This document shows, in pieces, positions 42,223-49,926 of a stretch of DNA of 64,000 nt. Location of the stretch: contig CBFHKY010000004.1 in assembly GCA_965656525.1 (NCBI GenBank), positions 62,001 through 126,000 on the forward strand, written 5' to 3'. The position numbers and the translations under genes were made by a program. The notes under the pieces are model-generated. The model saw only the letters and a list, made by a program, of their open reading frames with translations. It was not told the origin of the DNA and did no database searches. Within the stretch, counting starts at the first letter, position 1. Each line of letters starts with the position of its first letter. Origin of the DNA: Pseudomaricurvus sp965656525 (GTDB taxonomy: Bacteria > Pseudomonadota > Gammaproteobacteria > Pseudomonadales > Cellvibrionaceae).

Positions 42223-42942
42223 ATGAGCAAGCCACTCAGCCCTCAGGAACTCAGCGTCCTCCAAGAAAATTTAGATCTCTTTTCATCCCCCCTGCAGCAC
42301 TTGAACAACGCACAGCAGGAAACCAAGAAAAGTATGCCTTCTATTAACGTCACACGTAAAACAGCGTCCAGTAAAAGACCATTAACACAAGCTCAATCTA
42401 AAGCGAAGGGACGCCCTAGGCAACGCGCCTCGAAAATCGACGCAAACACGCCACACTTGAACCAACAGCTACCACTGGAACGCGACGACCCTAAACGCAA
42501 GCAAACAATACGACACAGCAAAAGTTGTGCGCCAGCAATGCCGCCCCAAAAACCTTCTCGGTTAGGCCCTTTCGGCGTAGGCAAACAGATTCTCTGGGTT
42601 CGCTCCGCCAGTTTAAGCCAGGCCAAAGAAGTCATAGAGGAAAAAGGGATTACTATCGATAATTATGCTTTAGAAAAACGCGACCCAGCCCTGCGAAACT
42701 TATCCGCGACCCTTTTTGCAAAAGAGCTTTCCATACATGCCAAAGGGGAACAGCTTTACTCCTTTTTAATTAACTCAGAGCAAACCAGTCAGGCACTACA
42801 CCAAAAAGAGGGCATTGAAGTTGTGTTTACTTGCGAATGGTTTGAGCTGCGAAAATCGGCAATACGCGGTTTAAAAGGCGGCGACTATATCGATGCCTGT
42901 GCGAATTTAGCCGAAGAGTTGCGCCCTCAATATCGAAACTAA
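42223..42942 (+). CDS. Unrecognised basic protein, 239 aa
   Basis: I do not recognise a family. Residues 1-115 are polar, rich in Lys/Arg/Gln/Ser/Pro and probably disordered; residues 116-239 look folded, with alternating hydrophobic and charged segments (KQILWVRSASLSQAKEVIEEKG, LFAKELSIHAKGEQLYSFLIN, EGIEVVFTCEWFELRKSAIRGLKGGDYIDACANLAEELRP). No signal peptide or membrane span. The frame is clean and uses codons like its neighbours, with ATG 42223 lying 119 bp after maf; the ribosome binding site is weak. The basic tail suggests nucleic acid or ribosome contact, which is a guess. Confidence 0.7.
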   Translation: MSKPLSPQELSVLQENLDLFSSPLQHLNNAQQETKKSMPSINVTRKTASSKRPLTQAQSKAKGRPRQRASKIDANTPHLNQQLPLERDDPKRKQTIRHSKSCAPAMPPQKPSRLGPFGVGKQILWVRSASLSQAKEVIEEKGITIDNYALEKRDPALRNLSATLFAKELSIHAKGEQLYSFLINSEQTSQALHQKEGIEVVFTCEWFELRKSAIRGLKGGDYIDACANLAEELRPQYRN

Positions 42943-42995
42943 GAACAGAGGGCACAATCAGACATCACGGTAAGTGCCATTCAATAGACTTAGGC

Positions 42996-43035
42996 GCAGC
43001 TTTACACGTCTCTAAGCAGCTTTACACGCCTCTAA
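42996..43035 (+). repeat. Tandem 20-bp direct repeat
   Basis: Two adjacent 20-bp copies (GCAGCTTTACACG[T/C]CTCTAA) that differ at one base, in the 130-bp spacer between the unknown 239-aa gene and cnoX. Likely a recent local duplication. Confidence 0.85.
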
Positions 43036-43072
43036 CAAGAATAGGAATCAACTCTAAGTTCAGTAATACCAA

Positions 43073-43927
43073 TCAATACAACAACGTGTAAATCTTCCGC
43101 TGGAACTCGGACGCCAGAGGGTCTCCTTTACCTAGCGCAGCGACAATGTCCATATACGCTTTTTTAACAGCGCCCTCTTCACTGTTTAAATCTTTGCGCA
43201 ATACCGCAAGCAACAACTCTAATGCCTCACGGGGTTTGCCATTTTGACTGTACTGAATCGCCAAATCGTGTGCTAATCGCACATCCTCTGGGTTGGCCTG
43301 ATAGCGCTCTTCCAGCGCCTTCATTTCCGGCGACTCTGCAGCCTCACGCTGGAGCTCTAACTGTGCCATCGCCTGATGGTAATTTGCATCTTGATCGACC
43401 ATCGGTACTTTCTTGAGCAAAGCCTCGGCATCGTCAGCACGATTCAGATGCAAGTACACCTGAGACAAGCCCACCCCAATGGATGGCTGCTCACCCGATT
43501 GAGTGTAGGCCTGCTGTAGCAGGCCTAGCGCATCAATAAAGTTGTCATTCTCCATCAAGCTGTTGGCGCGATCGATAAGATCTTGCCACGGTGCCGGTAA
43601 ATGCTTTTCCAGTACCGTACGGATTTCAGTTTCTGGTAATACGCCAGCAAAACCGTCTACAGCCTGTCCATCCACAAGCACCATAACGGTTGGAAGACTG
43701 CGCACTCCAAAGTGTTCGACCAAAGGCTGAAGCTCGTCCGCATTTACCTTAGCCAAAACAAACTTACCCGCATACTCATTAGCCAGTTTCTCTAAAATTG
43801 GCATTAAGTTTTTGCAAGGCTCACACCATTCAGCCCAGAAATCCACCACTACAGGGCGCTTGCTAGACTCATCGATTAAGACTTGTTGCGCGTTTTCTTG
43901 CGTAACATCAACAATATACGGGTTCAT
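43073..43927 (-). CDS. cnoX: Chaperedoxin CnoX (YbbN), thioredoxin-TPR protein
   Basis: 284 aa (same as E. coli). Thioredoxin domain at residues 1-110 with WAEWCEPCKNLMP and RSLPTVMVLVDG (cis-Pro), then TPR-like helices to the end. In E. coli CnoX protects proteins from bleach-type oxidation and hands them to chaperones. This one keeps both Cys of the CxxC (CEPC), whereas E. coli has SxxC, so it may retain reductase activity. ATG 43927 with GAGGA 5 nt upstream chosen over ATG 43942. Confidence 0.92.
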   Translation of the reverse strand: MNPYIVDVTQENAQQVLIDESSKRPVVVDFWAEWCEPCKNLMPILEKLANEYAGKFVLAKVNADELQPLVEHFGVRSLPTVMVLVDGQAVDGFAGVLPETEIRTVLEKHLPAPWQDLIDRANSLMENDNFIDALGLLQQAYTQSGEQPSIGVGLSQVYLHLNRADDAEALLKKVPMVDQDANYHQAMAQLELQREAAESPEMKALEERYQANPEDVRLAHDLAIQYSQNGKPREALELLLAVLRKDLNSEEGAVKKAYMDIVAALGKGDPLASEFQRKIYTLLY

Positions 43928-44031
43928 GTTTTCCTCATTCATGGATCTAATTGACGGGCATTGTAGAACCCGACTCTGATTTTTAAAACCCGTCTGTGCC
44001 TTTAAGCTTAGGCACTGAAGCTATCACGAGC

Positions 44032-44970
44032 CTACAGGGTCTTGTAAACAATACCGATCCAAGTTTTTGTATCTAAGAAACCATCACCCCAGGTTTCTTC
44101 AAAATCAGTCAGTGGCTCTGCTGCCACAACCTCAGGCAGGGATTTACCCTTATTTTTCAGCGCCTCGATGCGACCGATAGCCGCCTGCAGAAAATCGAAA
44201 TAGCGCTGCAAATCGGCTTTCGTCGCCAGCGGGCCATGCCCTGGAATAATGGGGGTATTATCACCTACTTGTGAAAGCACGTTCTTTACCCCTGCCAACA
44301 TCCCATGACTGGAACCCCCGCTGCTGGCATCAATGAATGGGTAAAAACCGTTAAAGAACAAATCGCCCATATGCACTGTGACCAAATTGCTGTCTTTGTA
44401 GAAATAAACGACGGAATCGCCATCAGTATGCGCGGGGCTGGAATAATCCAATAACAGCTCAAAACCGTTGTGATGCAACGTCATGGTTTCAGAGTATGTC
44501 ATTACCGGCAGCGCTTCCGAATCAGCGGGCGGAACCACCATATTAAAAGCTTTAACTTCACCGCCGGATGCCAGGCGCTTGCGTACGTTATCGTGAGCGA
44601 CAATCAAACCCCCATGCTCACCCAGCACTCGATTACTCCCCGTATGATCAGAATGCCAGTGGGTGTTTAAAATAAACGTCGGCTTATCATGTTCTGCCAC
44701 ATCGTGCAGTGCATGCATGAGTACTTCGGTATTTTTTTCGTAACCGTTATCAATGATCAGCAAGCCGTCCGCACCATCAACCACACCAACATTGCCACCT
44801 TCGCCCTGCAGCATCACCACACCCGGCACCACGGGCACAGCGTTGTAGCTTGACGTTGAACTGTCTGAATGCGCCCAGCTCCCTATCGAAGCGGCCATCA
44901 ATAAAGCTGCACTCGCGATACGGGAGAGCACTCTTACGCATGACTGAGCTCTTATAAATGTATGCATCAT
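44032..44970 (-). CDS. Exported metallo-beta-lactamase-fold hydrolase
   Basis: 312 aa from ATG 44970 (AAGG 8 nt upstream; frame open to 45033). An N-terminal signal peptide (residues 1-33, ending ...GSWAHS) suggests periplasmic location. Metal-binding motif THWHSDH (HxHxDH) at about residue 122, then SPAHTDGDSVVYF and IIPGHGPL supply further ligands. The layout fits the broad group of MBL-fold hydrolases with quinoprotein-relay and class B relatives; substrate unknown. I do not call it an antibiotic resistance enzyme. Confidence 0.85.
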   Translation of the reverse strand: MMHTFIRAQSCVRVLSRIASAALLMAASIGSWAHSDSSTSSYNAVPVVPGVVMLQGEGGNVGVVDGADGLLIIDNGYEKNTEVLMHALHDVAEHDKPTFILNTHWHSDHTGSNRVLGEHGGLIVAHDNVRKRLASGGEVKAFNMVVPPADSEALPVMTYSETMTLHHNGFELLLDYSSPAHTDGDSVVYFYKDSNLVTVHMGDLFFNGFYPFIDASSGGSSHGMLAGVKNVLSQVGDNTPIIPGHGPLATKADLQRYFDFLQAAIGRIEALKNKGKSLPEVVAAEPLTDFEETWGDGFLDTKTWIGIVYKTL

Positions 44971-45219
44971 CTTATCCACCTTGGTATTGATTACCCATAT
45001 TATGTGTCTTATTGCGTGCTGCGCCACTCTCACGGCCCACCACCTTCAGGGCCACATCAACCATATTTGCCATCACAAACACTCACTGTCACTTGCGATC
45101 CTACCTCTTGAGAGGGGAACAGGGCATTTAATCTACTTAGACTGCCAGAGACTTGCAATTGAGTTTGCAGTTTAAGACAGATTCGGGCCTAATCCTGCCA
45201 GCACAGAAGAGGTGATGCT

Positions 45220-45501
45220 ATGTATGTTTTTTCCGCGACAGCCACGGCCACAAAAGCGCTGGACGGCCTGAAACCTGGGGACCAAGGCTTATTTATTGTT
45301 TACATCGACTTTAAAGATCTATTTGGGGCCGAGAACTTGTGTAAAATGTTTGTGATGCGCGCAGGCTTTACCGATGTATTGATTGAAAAGCGACAATGGC
45401 TCACACCCGAAAAATGTCAGGATCCGCGTATACATTCTGCCGATAAGTCTTTACGTGAAGCTCTCCAAACAGGATGGGCAATCCAACTTTTTGATGAGTA
45501 A
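45220..45501 (+). CDS. Unrecognised small protein, 93 aa
   Basis: Not recognised. The gene has a good ribosome binding site (GAGGTG 5 nt before ATG 45220). The protein is soluble, with a hydrophobic core segment GLFIVYIDFKDLFGAENLCKMFVMRAGFTDVLIEKRQWL and an acidic C-terminal half. It lies in the same direction as srmB, 70 bp upstream, and downstream of the divergent MBL gene. Confidence 0.65.
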   Translation: MYVFSATATATKALDGLKPGDQGLFIVYIDFKDLFGAENLCKMFVMRAGFTDVLIEKRQWLTPEKCQDPRIHSADKSLREALQTGWAIQLFDE

Positions 45502-45571
45502 AACGCCGTCGGATCAGAAAACCCGACTATTATCACCATTAATACCTATTAACGTATAGCAGAGGCACACC

Positions 45572-47026
45572 TTGTTCGAACAATTCCAATTGCATGAGAG
45601 ATTGCTGAAAGCCCTTCAGCCATTGAACATCACTGAACCAACGGAAGTGCAGCGTGAAGCCATTCCTCTTGCCATGTCGGGCAAAGATCTGCTGGTCAGC
45701 GCCGAGACTGGTAGCGGTAAAACAGCCGCCTTCTTGCTCCCCAGCCTACATAAGTTATTGCAACAAGATATCCCAAAGGGCGGCACACGAATACTGATCC
45801 TTACCCCTACCCGCGAGCTGTGCCGACAAGTGGTCAAGCATGTTAAACAATTGACCACATTTACCCACCTGCAAGTACACGCCATCACGGGCGGCCATGA
45901 TTTTAAATACCAAAGAGCGGTATTTCGCAAAAACCCTGAAATTCTTGTGGCCACTCCAGGCCGTCTTAAAGAGCATTTAGATCAGGGTACTCCGGACTTC
46001 TCGGACCTAGAAGTATTGGTATTGGATGAAGCCGACCGCATGCTAGATATGGGGTTCATGGATGAGGTTATGGAGATTGCCCGTCACTGCAACCCTGAGC
46101 GCCAGACCTTACTTTTTTCTGCCACACTGGATCACCAACAGCATTACTCTACTCACCTACTGAAAGAACCTGAAACCGTCGCATTGTCTAAGCCTCAGCA
46201 GGCTAACGATAGCATCACCCAACAAATCGTTCTCACTGATGATGAAAAGCACAAGAATAAGCTGGTGCAAAAACTGCTGGAAAATCAGCCTTTTGATAAA
46301 GTCGTCATTTTTTCTAATACGAAAGCACAGACCAGTAAATTAGCCGGTTGGTTGCGCTACATGGAGTACGATGTTGGTGTACTGCACGGTGACATGGAAC
46401 AAGACGCACGCAATGATGAGATGAACCGCTTACGCCGAGGGCGTGTGAATATCTTGGTGGCCACAGACGTTGCAGCTAGAGGCTTGGATGTTAAAGGCAT
46501 AAACCTTGTCATTAACTATGATTTTCCTCGCAACGTAGAAGATTTAATTCATCGCACAGGCCGCAGCGGTCGTGCGGGTGAATCCGGACTGGCCATTTCA
46601 CTGGTGGCTCACCAAGATTGGGACTTGATGGTGCGGACCGAGCGCGAACTAGGGAAAACATTCGAGCGACGCAAGATCGAAGGGCTCGAATCAAAGTTTA
46701 AAGGGCCCAAAAAGCTTAAAAACACCGGTAAGCGTGCCGGTGTAAAAAAACGTGACGACAAAGACAATACCAAAACGAAAGAAAAAGAAAAAACCAAAAA
46801 GCGTCATCGCGACACGAAAAATATAGGCAAGCGCCGCAAGCCAAGCACCACCAGCGACGATCAAACGACCGCCACTGTCAATACTGGTACAAATTCAGAA
46901 ACGGGAAAAGCAACGCCAGCCAAGAGTCCGCGCCCCAAAACCTCGCAGCCTAAAACCCTGCAACCTAGAACCAAAGGCACTTTTGGGGATGGGTTTGGAG
47001 CCGCACCGATCAAAAAGAAGCCTTAA
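45572..47026 (+). CDS. srmB: DEAD-box RNA helicase, SrmB type
   Basis: 484 aa from TTG 45572 (AGAGG 6 nt upstream). All helicase motifs are present: Q motif (ITEPTEVQREAIP), Walker A AETGSGKTA, PTRELCRQ, TPGRL, DEAD in LVLDEADRMLDMGF, FSAT, VATDVAARGLDV and HRTGRSGRAG. The last 100 residues are basic and include KKRHRDTKNIGKRRKPS, a motif I recognise from the C-terminal end of E. coli SrmB, which acts in early 50S ribosome assembly. A terminator follows. Confidence 0.93.
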   Translation: MFEQFQLHERLLKALQPLNITEPTEVQREAIPLAMSGKDLLVSAETGSGKTAAFLLPSLHKLLQQDIPKGGTRILILTPTRELCRQVVKHVKQLTTFTHLQVHAITGGHDFKYQRAVFRKNPEILVATPGRLKEHLDQGTPDFSDLEVLVLDEADRMLDMGFMDEVMEIARHCNPERQTLLFSATLDHQQHYSTHLLKEPETVALSKPQQANDSITQQIVLTDDEKHKNKLVQKLLENQPFDKVVIFSNTKAQTSKLAGWLRYMEYDVGVLHGDMEQDARNDEMNRLRRGRVNILVATDVAARGLDVKGINLVINYDFPRNVEDLIHRTGRSGRAGESGLAISLVAHQDWDLMVRTERELGKTFERRKIEGLESKFKGPKKLKNTGKRAGVKKRDDKDNTKTKEKEKTKKRHRDTKNIGKRRKPSTTSDDQTTATVNTGTNSETGKATPAKSPRPKTSQPKTLQPRTKGTFGDGFGAAPIKKKP

Positions 47027-47069
47027 GAAATACGGCCAAAGTTATGGCCGGTCGCTTTACTCAACAAGC

Positions 47070-47111
47070 GCCCTATAAAAAACCCAGCATTTGCTGGGTT
47101 TTTTATAGGGC
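47070..47111. terminator. Bidirectional terminator between srmB and gpx
   Basis: GCCCTATAAAAAACCCAGCA and its exact complement form a 20-bp stem with a 2-nt centre (functionally a 4-6 nt loop). It includes A6/T6 tracts on both sides, serving convergent srmB (43 bp away) and gpx (11 bp away). Confidence 0.93.
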
Positions 47112-47122
47112 TTATGGCGCGG

Positions 47123-47671
47123 TTACTCCGATAATGTCTTATCAATAGCCGCAGCAAGGATCGGGTGATCAGGGGTCATATCTGGCGAAAAATGCCCTAC
47201 AACCTCACCTTCACCATTCACCAAGAACTTTTCAAAATTCCATGCGATGTCATTCTCTTGGATGTCCTTACCATAGGCTTTCAACTTTTCGATAAAGCCA
47301 CTTTCTGGATCAGCGGTTCTTGTAGGCATGGCCGACAACAACACTTGGTACAGCGGGTGACGATCCGCACCATTGACTGATACTTTGCTAAACATTGGAA
47401 ATTTGACCCCAAAGTTGGCCGTACAGAACGCTTGAATCTCTGCTTCAGTACCGGGTTCTTGCCCCCCAAACTCGTTACAGGGAAAGCCCAAAACTTCTAG
47501 CCCCTGATCTTTCTTTTCTTCATACAGTTTTTCAAGCGCTTCATATTGTGGTGTTAAGCCGCACTTAGAGGCCACGTTAACCACCAATAACGTCTTGCCT
47601 GCATAGGCATCGAGCGTCATCGCTTTTCCATCGATGGTTGTCACTTCTATTGGGTGTATTGTTTTGTTCAT
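47123..47671 (-). CDS. gpx: Glutathione peroxidase family protein
   Basis: 182 aa. Peroxidatic Cys in NVASKCGLTPQYE (Cys, not selenocysteine), then FPCNEFGGQEPG with the conserved Gln, and IAWNFEKFLV with the conserved Trp/Asn. Second Cys in the FPCNEF helix fits the thioredoxin-dependent non-selenium type. Reduces hydro- and lipid peroxides. Convergent with srmB. Confidence 0.94.
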   Translation of the reverse strand: MNKTIHPIEVTTIDGKAMTLDAYAGKTLLVVNVASKCGLTPQYEALEKLYEEKKDQGLEVLGFPCNEFGGQEPGTEAEIQAFCTANFGVKFPMFSKVSVNGADRHPLYQVLLSAMPTRTADPESGFIEKLKAYGKDIQENDIAWNFEKFLVNGEGEVVGHFSPDMTPDHPILAAAIDKTLSE

Positions 47672-47733
47672 ATTTTTCTCGGTTTGTCTTTTTATTATAG
47701 GCGCTCAGAGTTTAACGCAGCCCAGATACAAAT

Positions 47734-47762
47734 AAAGCGCTACTTTGTTCAAGCAGCGCTTT
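47734..47762 (-). terminator. Terminator of fklB
   Basis: AAAGCGCT / AGCGCTTT, an 8-bp stem with a 13-nt loop, followed on the minus strand by TTTATTT. Begins 31 bp after the fklB stop. Confidence 0.65.
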
Positions 47763-47793
47763 ATTGCCGTACTCAGTGCAAAGGTATCAACCT

Positions 47794-48405
47794 TTATAGA
47801 ATTTCTAGCAATTCTACCTCAAACACCAACGTGGCATATGGCCCTATCACACCACCTGCACCCTGCTCACCGTAAGCTAGGTTGTAGGGTACGGTCAAAC
47901 GCCACTTTGAACCTACTGGCATCATTTGCAGAGCTTCAGTCCAACCAGCAATCACACCGTTGACTGGAAATTCTGCAGGCTGGCCACGCTCAACAGAACT
48001 ATCAAAGACAGTACCATCGGTCAGAGTACCGTGGTAGTGCGTACGCACTGTAGAAGACGCATCTGGTTTTGCACCATCACCGCTTACAATGATTTCGTAC
48101 TGCAAGCCAGAATCCGTTACTGTTACACCATCTTTTTTAGCGTTTTCTTCCAAGAATGCAGTACCAGAGGCCGATAGCTGCTCAGCGCGCTCAGCTTCTT
48201 CTGCTTTAAGCTTGGCTTGAATCTCTTGAAAGGCGGCATTGATTTCTTCTGCTGGCACCTGCAAAGCCACTGCTTTTAAGCCATCAGTAAATCCAGCCAG
48301 TGCCGATTCTTGATCAAATCCGACGAAAGGTGCATTAGCTAGCTGATCACCCATTTGACGGCCGATTCCGTAGCTGGCTTTCTGTTCTTGCGTATCAAAA
48401 GACAT
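47794..48405 (-). CDS. fklB: FKBP-type peptidyl-prolyl isomerase FklB
   Basis: 203 aa (E. coli FklB 206). N-terminal dimerisation helices (MSFDTQEQKASYGIGRQMGDQL), then the C-terminal FKBP domain with VRTHYHGTLTDGTVFDSSVERGQPAEFPVNGVIAGWTEAL and WRLTVPYNLAYGEQGAGGVIGPYATLVFEVELL. No signal peptide, so cytoplasmic. ATG 48405 is chosen because it gives the family N-terminus; the frame continues 14 codons upstream. Confidence 0.94.
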   Translation of the reverse strand: MSFDTQEQKASYGIGRQMGDQLANAPFVGFDQESALAGFTDGLKAVALQVPAEEINAAFQEIQAKLKAEEAERAEQLSASGTAFLEENAKKDGVTVTDSGLQYEIIVSGDGAKPDASSTVRTHYHGTLTDGTVFDSSVERGQPAEFPVNGVIAGWTEALQMMPVGSKWRLTVPYNLAYGEQGAGGVIGPYATLVFEVELLEIL

Positions 48406-48531
48406 ATTTTCTAACCTATAACATCCAAAAGGCCGAGAGTGTAACACACAGGCAGCCTATGCCCCACCCATGCGGCCCTCGCTCGAAGTGTGCTTGCACT
48501 GCTCAAAACTACCGGCCCTTCAAAAGCCGAT

Positions 48532-49776
48532 TCAATGCATCACTGAAGCCATTGCAATGGTCAGACCATAGCCTGTGGTATAGGCGACCAACAAAGCCGG
48601 AACATAGCGCAGATAGCTCATGAACGTCAGCTCTTCAATTTTGCTCATTGCCAAAATTCCAGCCGCAGAACCAATCGCCAACAACGAGCCACCAACACCC
48701 ACAGCGTACGTTAAACCTAGCCACTGACTGGTACTTAACAAGGGGTCTGCTTTTAATAGCGCGGCGGTTAAAGGCACATTATCTAAGAGCGCTGAAATAA
48801 TCCCTGCGGCAAAGTTGGAGAGATCTGGGTGAAAACTGCTGTAGGTTTGCGCCAGCAATTCCAACGTGCCAATTTCCTTGAGCATACCAACCAACAAAAG
48901 AATGCCTAAAAAAAACAGCAGCGTGTCGTATTCTACCTGACGAATATAATCCAATATGCGTGTCTGCTCATAGTCACTGCTGACAGTGCGCCCGACTAGA
49001 AACATCACCGACAAACCGGTCAAAAAAGTCAAAACGGGTGGCACGCCGAAGAATACATTCATCAACATAGTACTGACGATAGTGCCAAAGAAAATAATCG
49101 CAATCCAAATGTCCACACTCTCGTAACGGGGCTCAACAGGCTCCAAAACCAATTCACCTTTCAGCTGAACAGCAAAGATACAAGCCAATACCAATACACC
49201 GACAGCAGAGGGTAAAATCAGCGTCAGTAATTGCGACATAGATACATGACCTTCAAGGAAGATCATCAATGTAGTCACATCACCAGTAATCAAAGCCACG
49301 CCGCCAGAGTTCACGGCAAACACGACCAAAATAGCCAGCTTCAGCTTCGTTTTACTTTCCAGCTCAAAAACTTGCAGCAACCCAAGGCTAACCAAGGTGG
49401 CCGTTACGTTGTCACATATAGCCGATAACAGTAGAGAAAAAACCGCAACGCGCGCCGTGAGATGTCGAACACTGATTCTTTCTGGGAAAACGCTTCTTAC
49501 TAGGTTTTGCACCAATCCTTTCGCATTTAAGTAGGCGACAAAGGTCATGGTCGACATTAGAAATAGCCATAAAGTGGCAATTTCTAAGAGGTTTTCATCC
49601 AGCTGCTCGGCCACTAAATGCTGAGAGTCGTTACTGCCAGCATGAATGAACAAACTGATCCACGCGAGACAACCTAAGAACAAAGTGCTCTTAGCTTTAT
49701 TAACGTGTATCACTTCCTCTAGCACAATTGATACAAGAGCCAGCACCGCAAGAGCGATCAGATAAGCTTCAAACAT
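48532..49776 (-). CDS. nhaD: Na+/H+ antiporter NhaD
   Basis: 414 aa with about 11-13 membrane segments, ion transporter superfamily. Recognisable NhaD segments include AICDNVTATLVSLGLL, AVNSGGVALITGDVTTLMIFLEG, LLFFLGILLLVGMLKEIGTLELLA and IISALLDNVPLTAALLKA, the two Asp-Asn-Val pairs being the cation-binding elements. Exports Na+ (or Li+) in exchange for H+, typical for marine or haloalkaliphilic bacteria. ATG 49776 with GAGG 7 nt upstream. The Na+-pumping NQR is encoded at the right end of this window. Confidence 0.93.
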   Translation of the reverse strand: MFEAYLIALAVLALVSIVLEEVIHVNKAKSTLFLGCLAWISLFIHAGSNDSQHLVAEQLDENLLEIATLWLFLMSTMTFVAYLNAKGLVQNLVRSVFPERISVRHLTARVAVFSLLLSAICDNVTATLVSLGLLQVFELESKTKLKLAILVVFAVNSGGVALITGDVTTLMIFLEGHVSMSQLLTLILPSAVGVLVLACIFAVQLKGELVLEPVEPRYESVDIWIAIIFFGTIVSTMLMNVFFGVPPVLTFLTGLSVMFLVGRTVSSDYEQTRILDYIRQVEYDTLLFFLGILLLVGMLKEIGTLELLAQTYSSFHPDLSNFAAGIISALLDNVPLTAALLKADPLLSTSQWLGLTYAVGVGGSLLAIGSAAGILAMSKIEELTFMSYLRYVPALLVAYTTGYGLTIAMASVMH

Positions 49777-49926
49777 TTGACAACCTCTTCGCTGCCATAG
49801 CGAGAATATGACGACATTCAGCAATCTCAGTGGCTAACCAAGCTAACCCAAAACATGCCAAACAGAACGAACCAACAGCGCCCCACCAAAGTTGACTGAG
49901 GTGCTGCCTTACAAACCTAAAACGCG

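Noticed and set aside
44032..44970. Antibiotic-resistance metallo-beta-lactamase
   Set aside because: Only the general MBL fold motifs are seen; this fold has many other activities and no resistance context is present.
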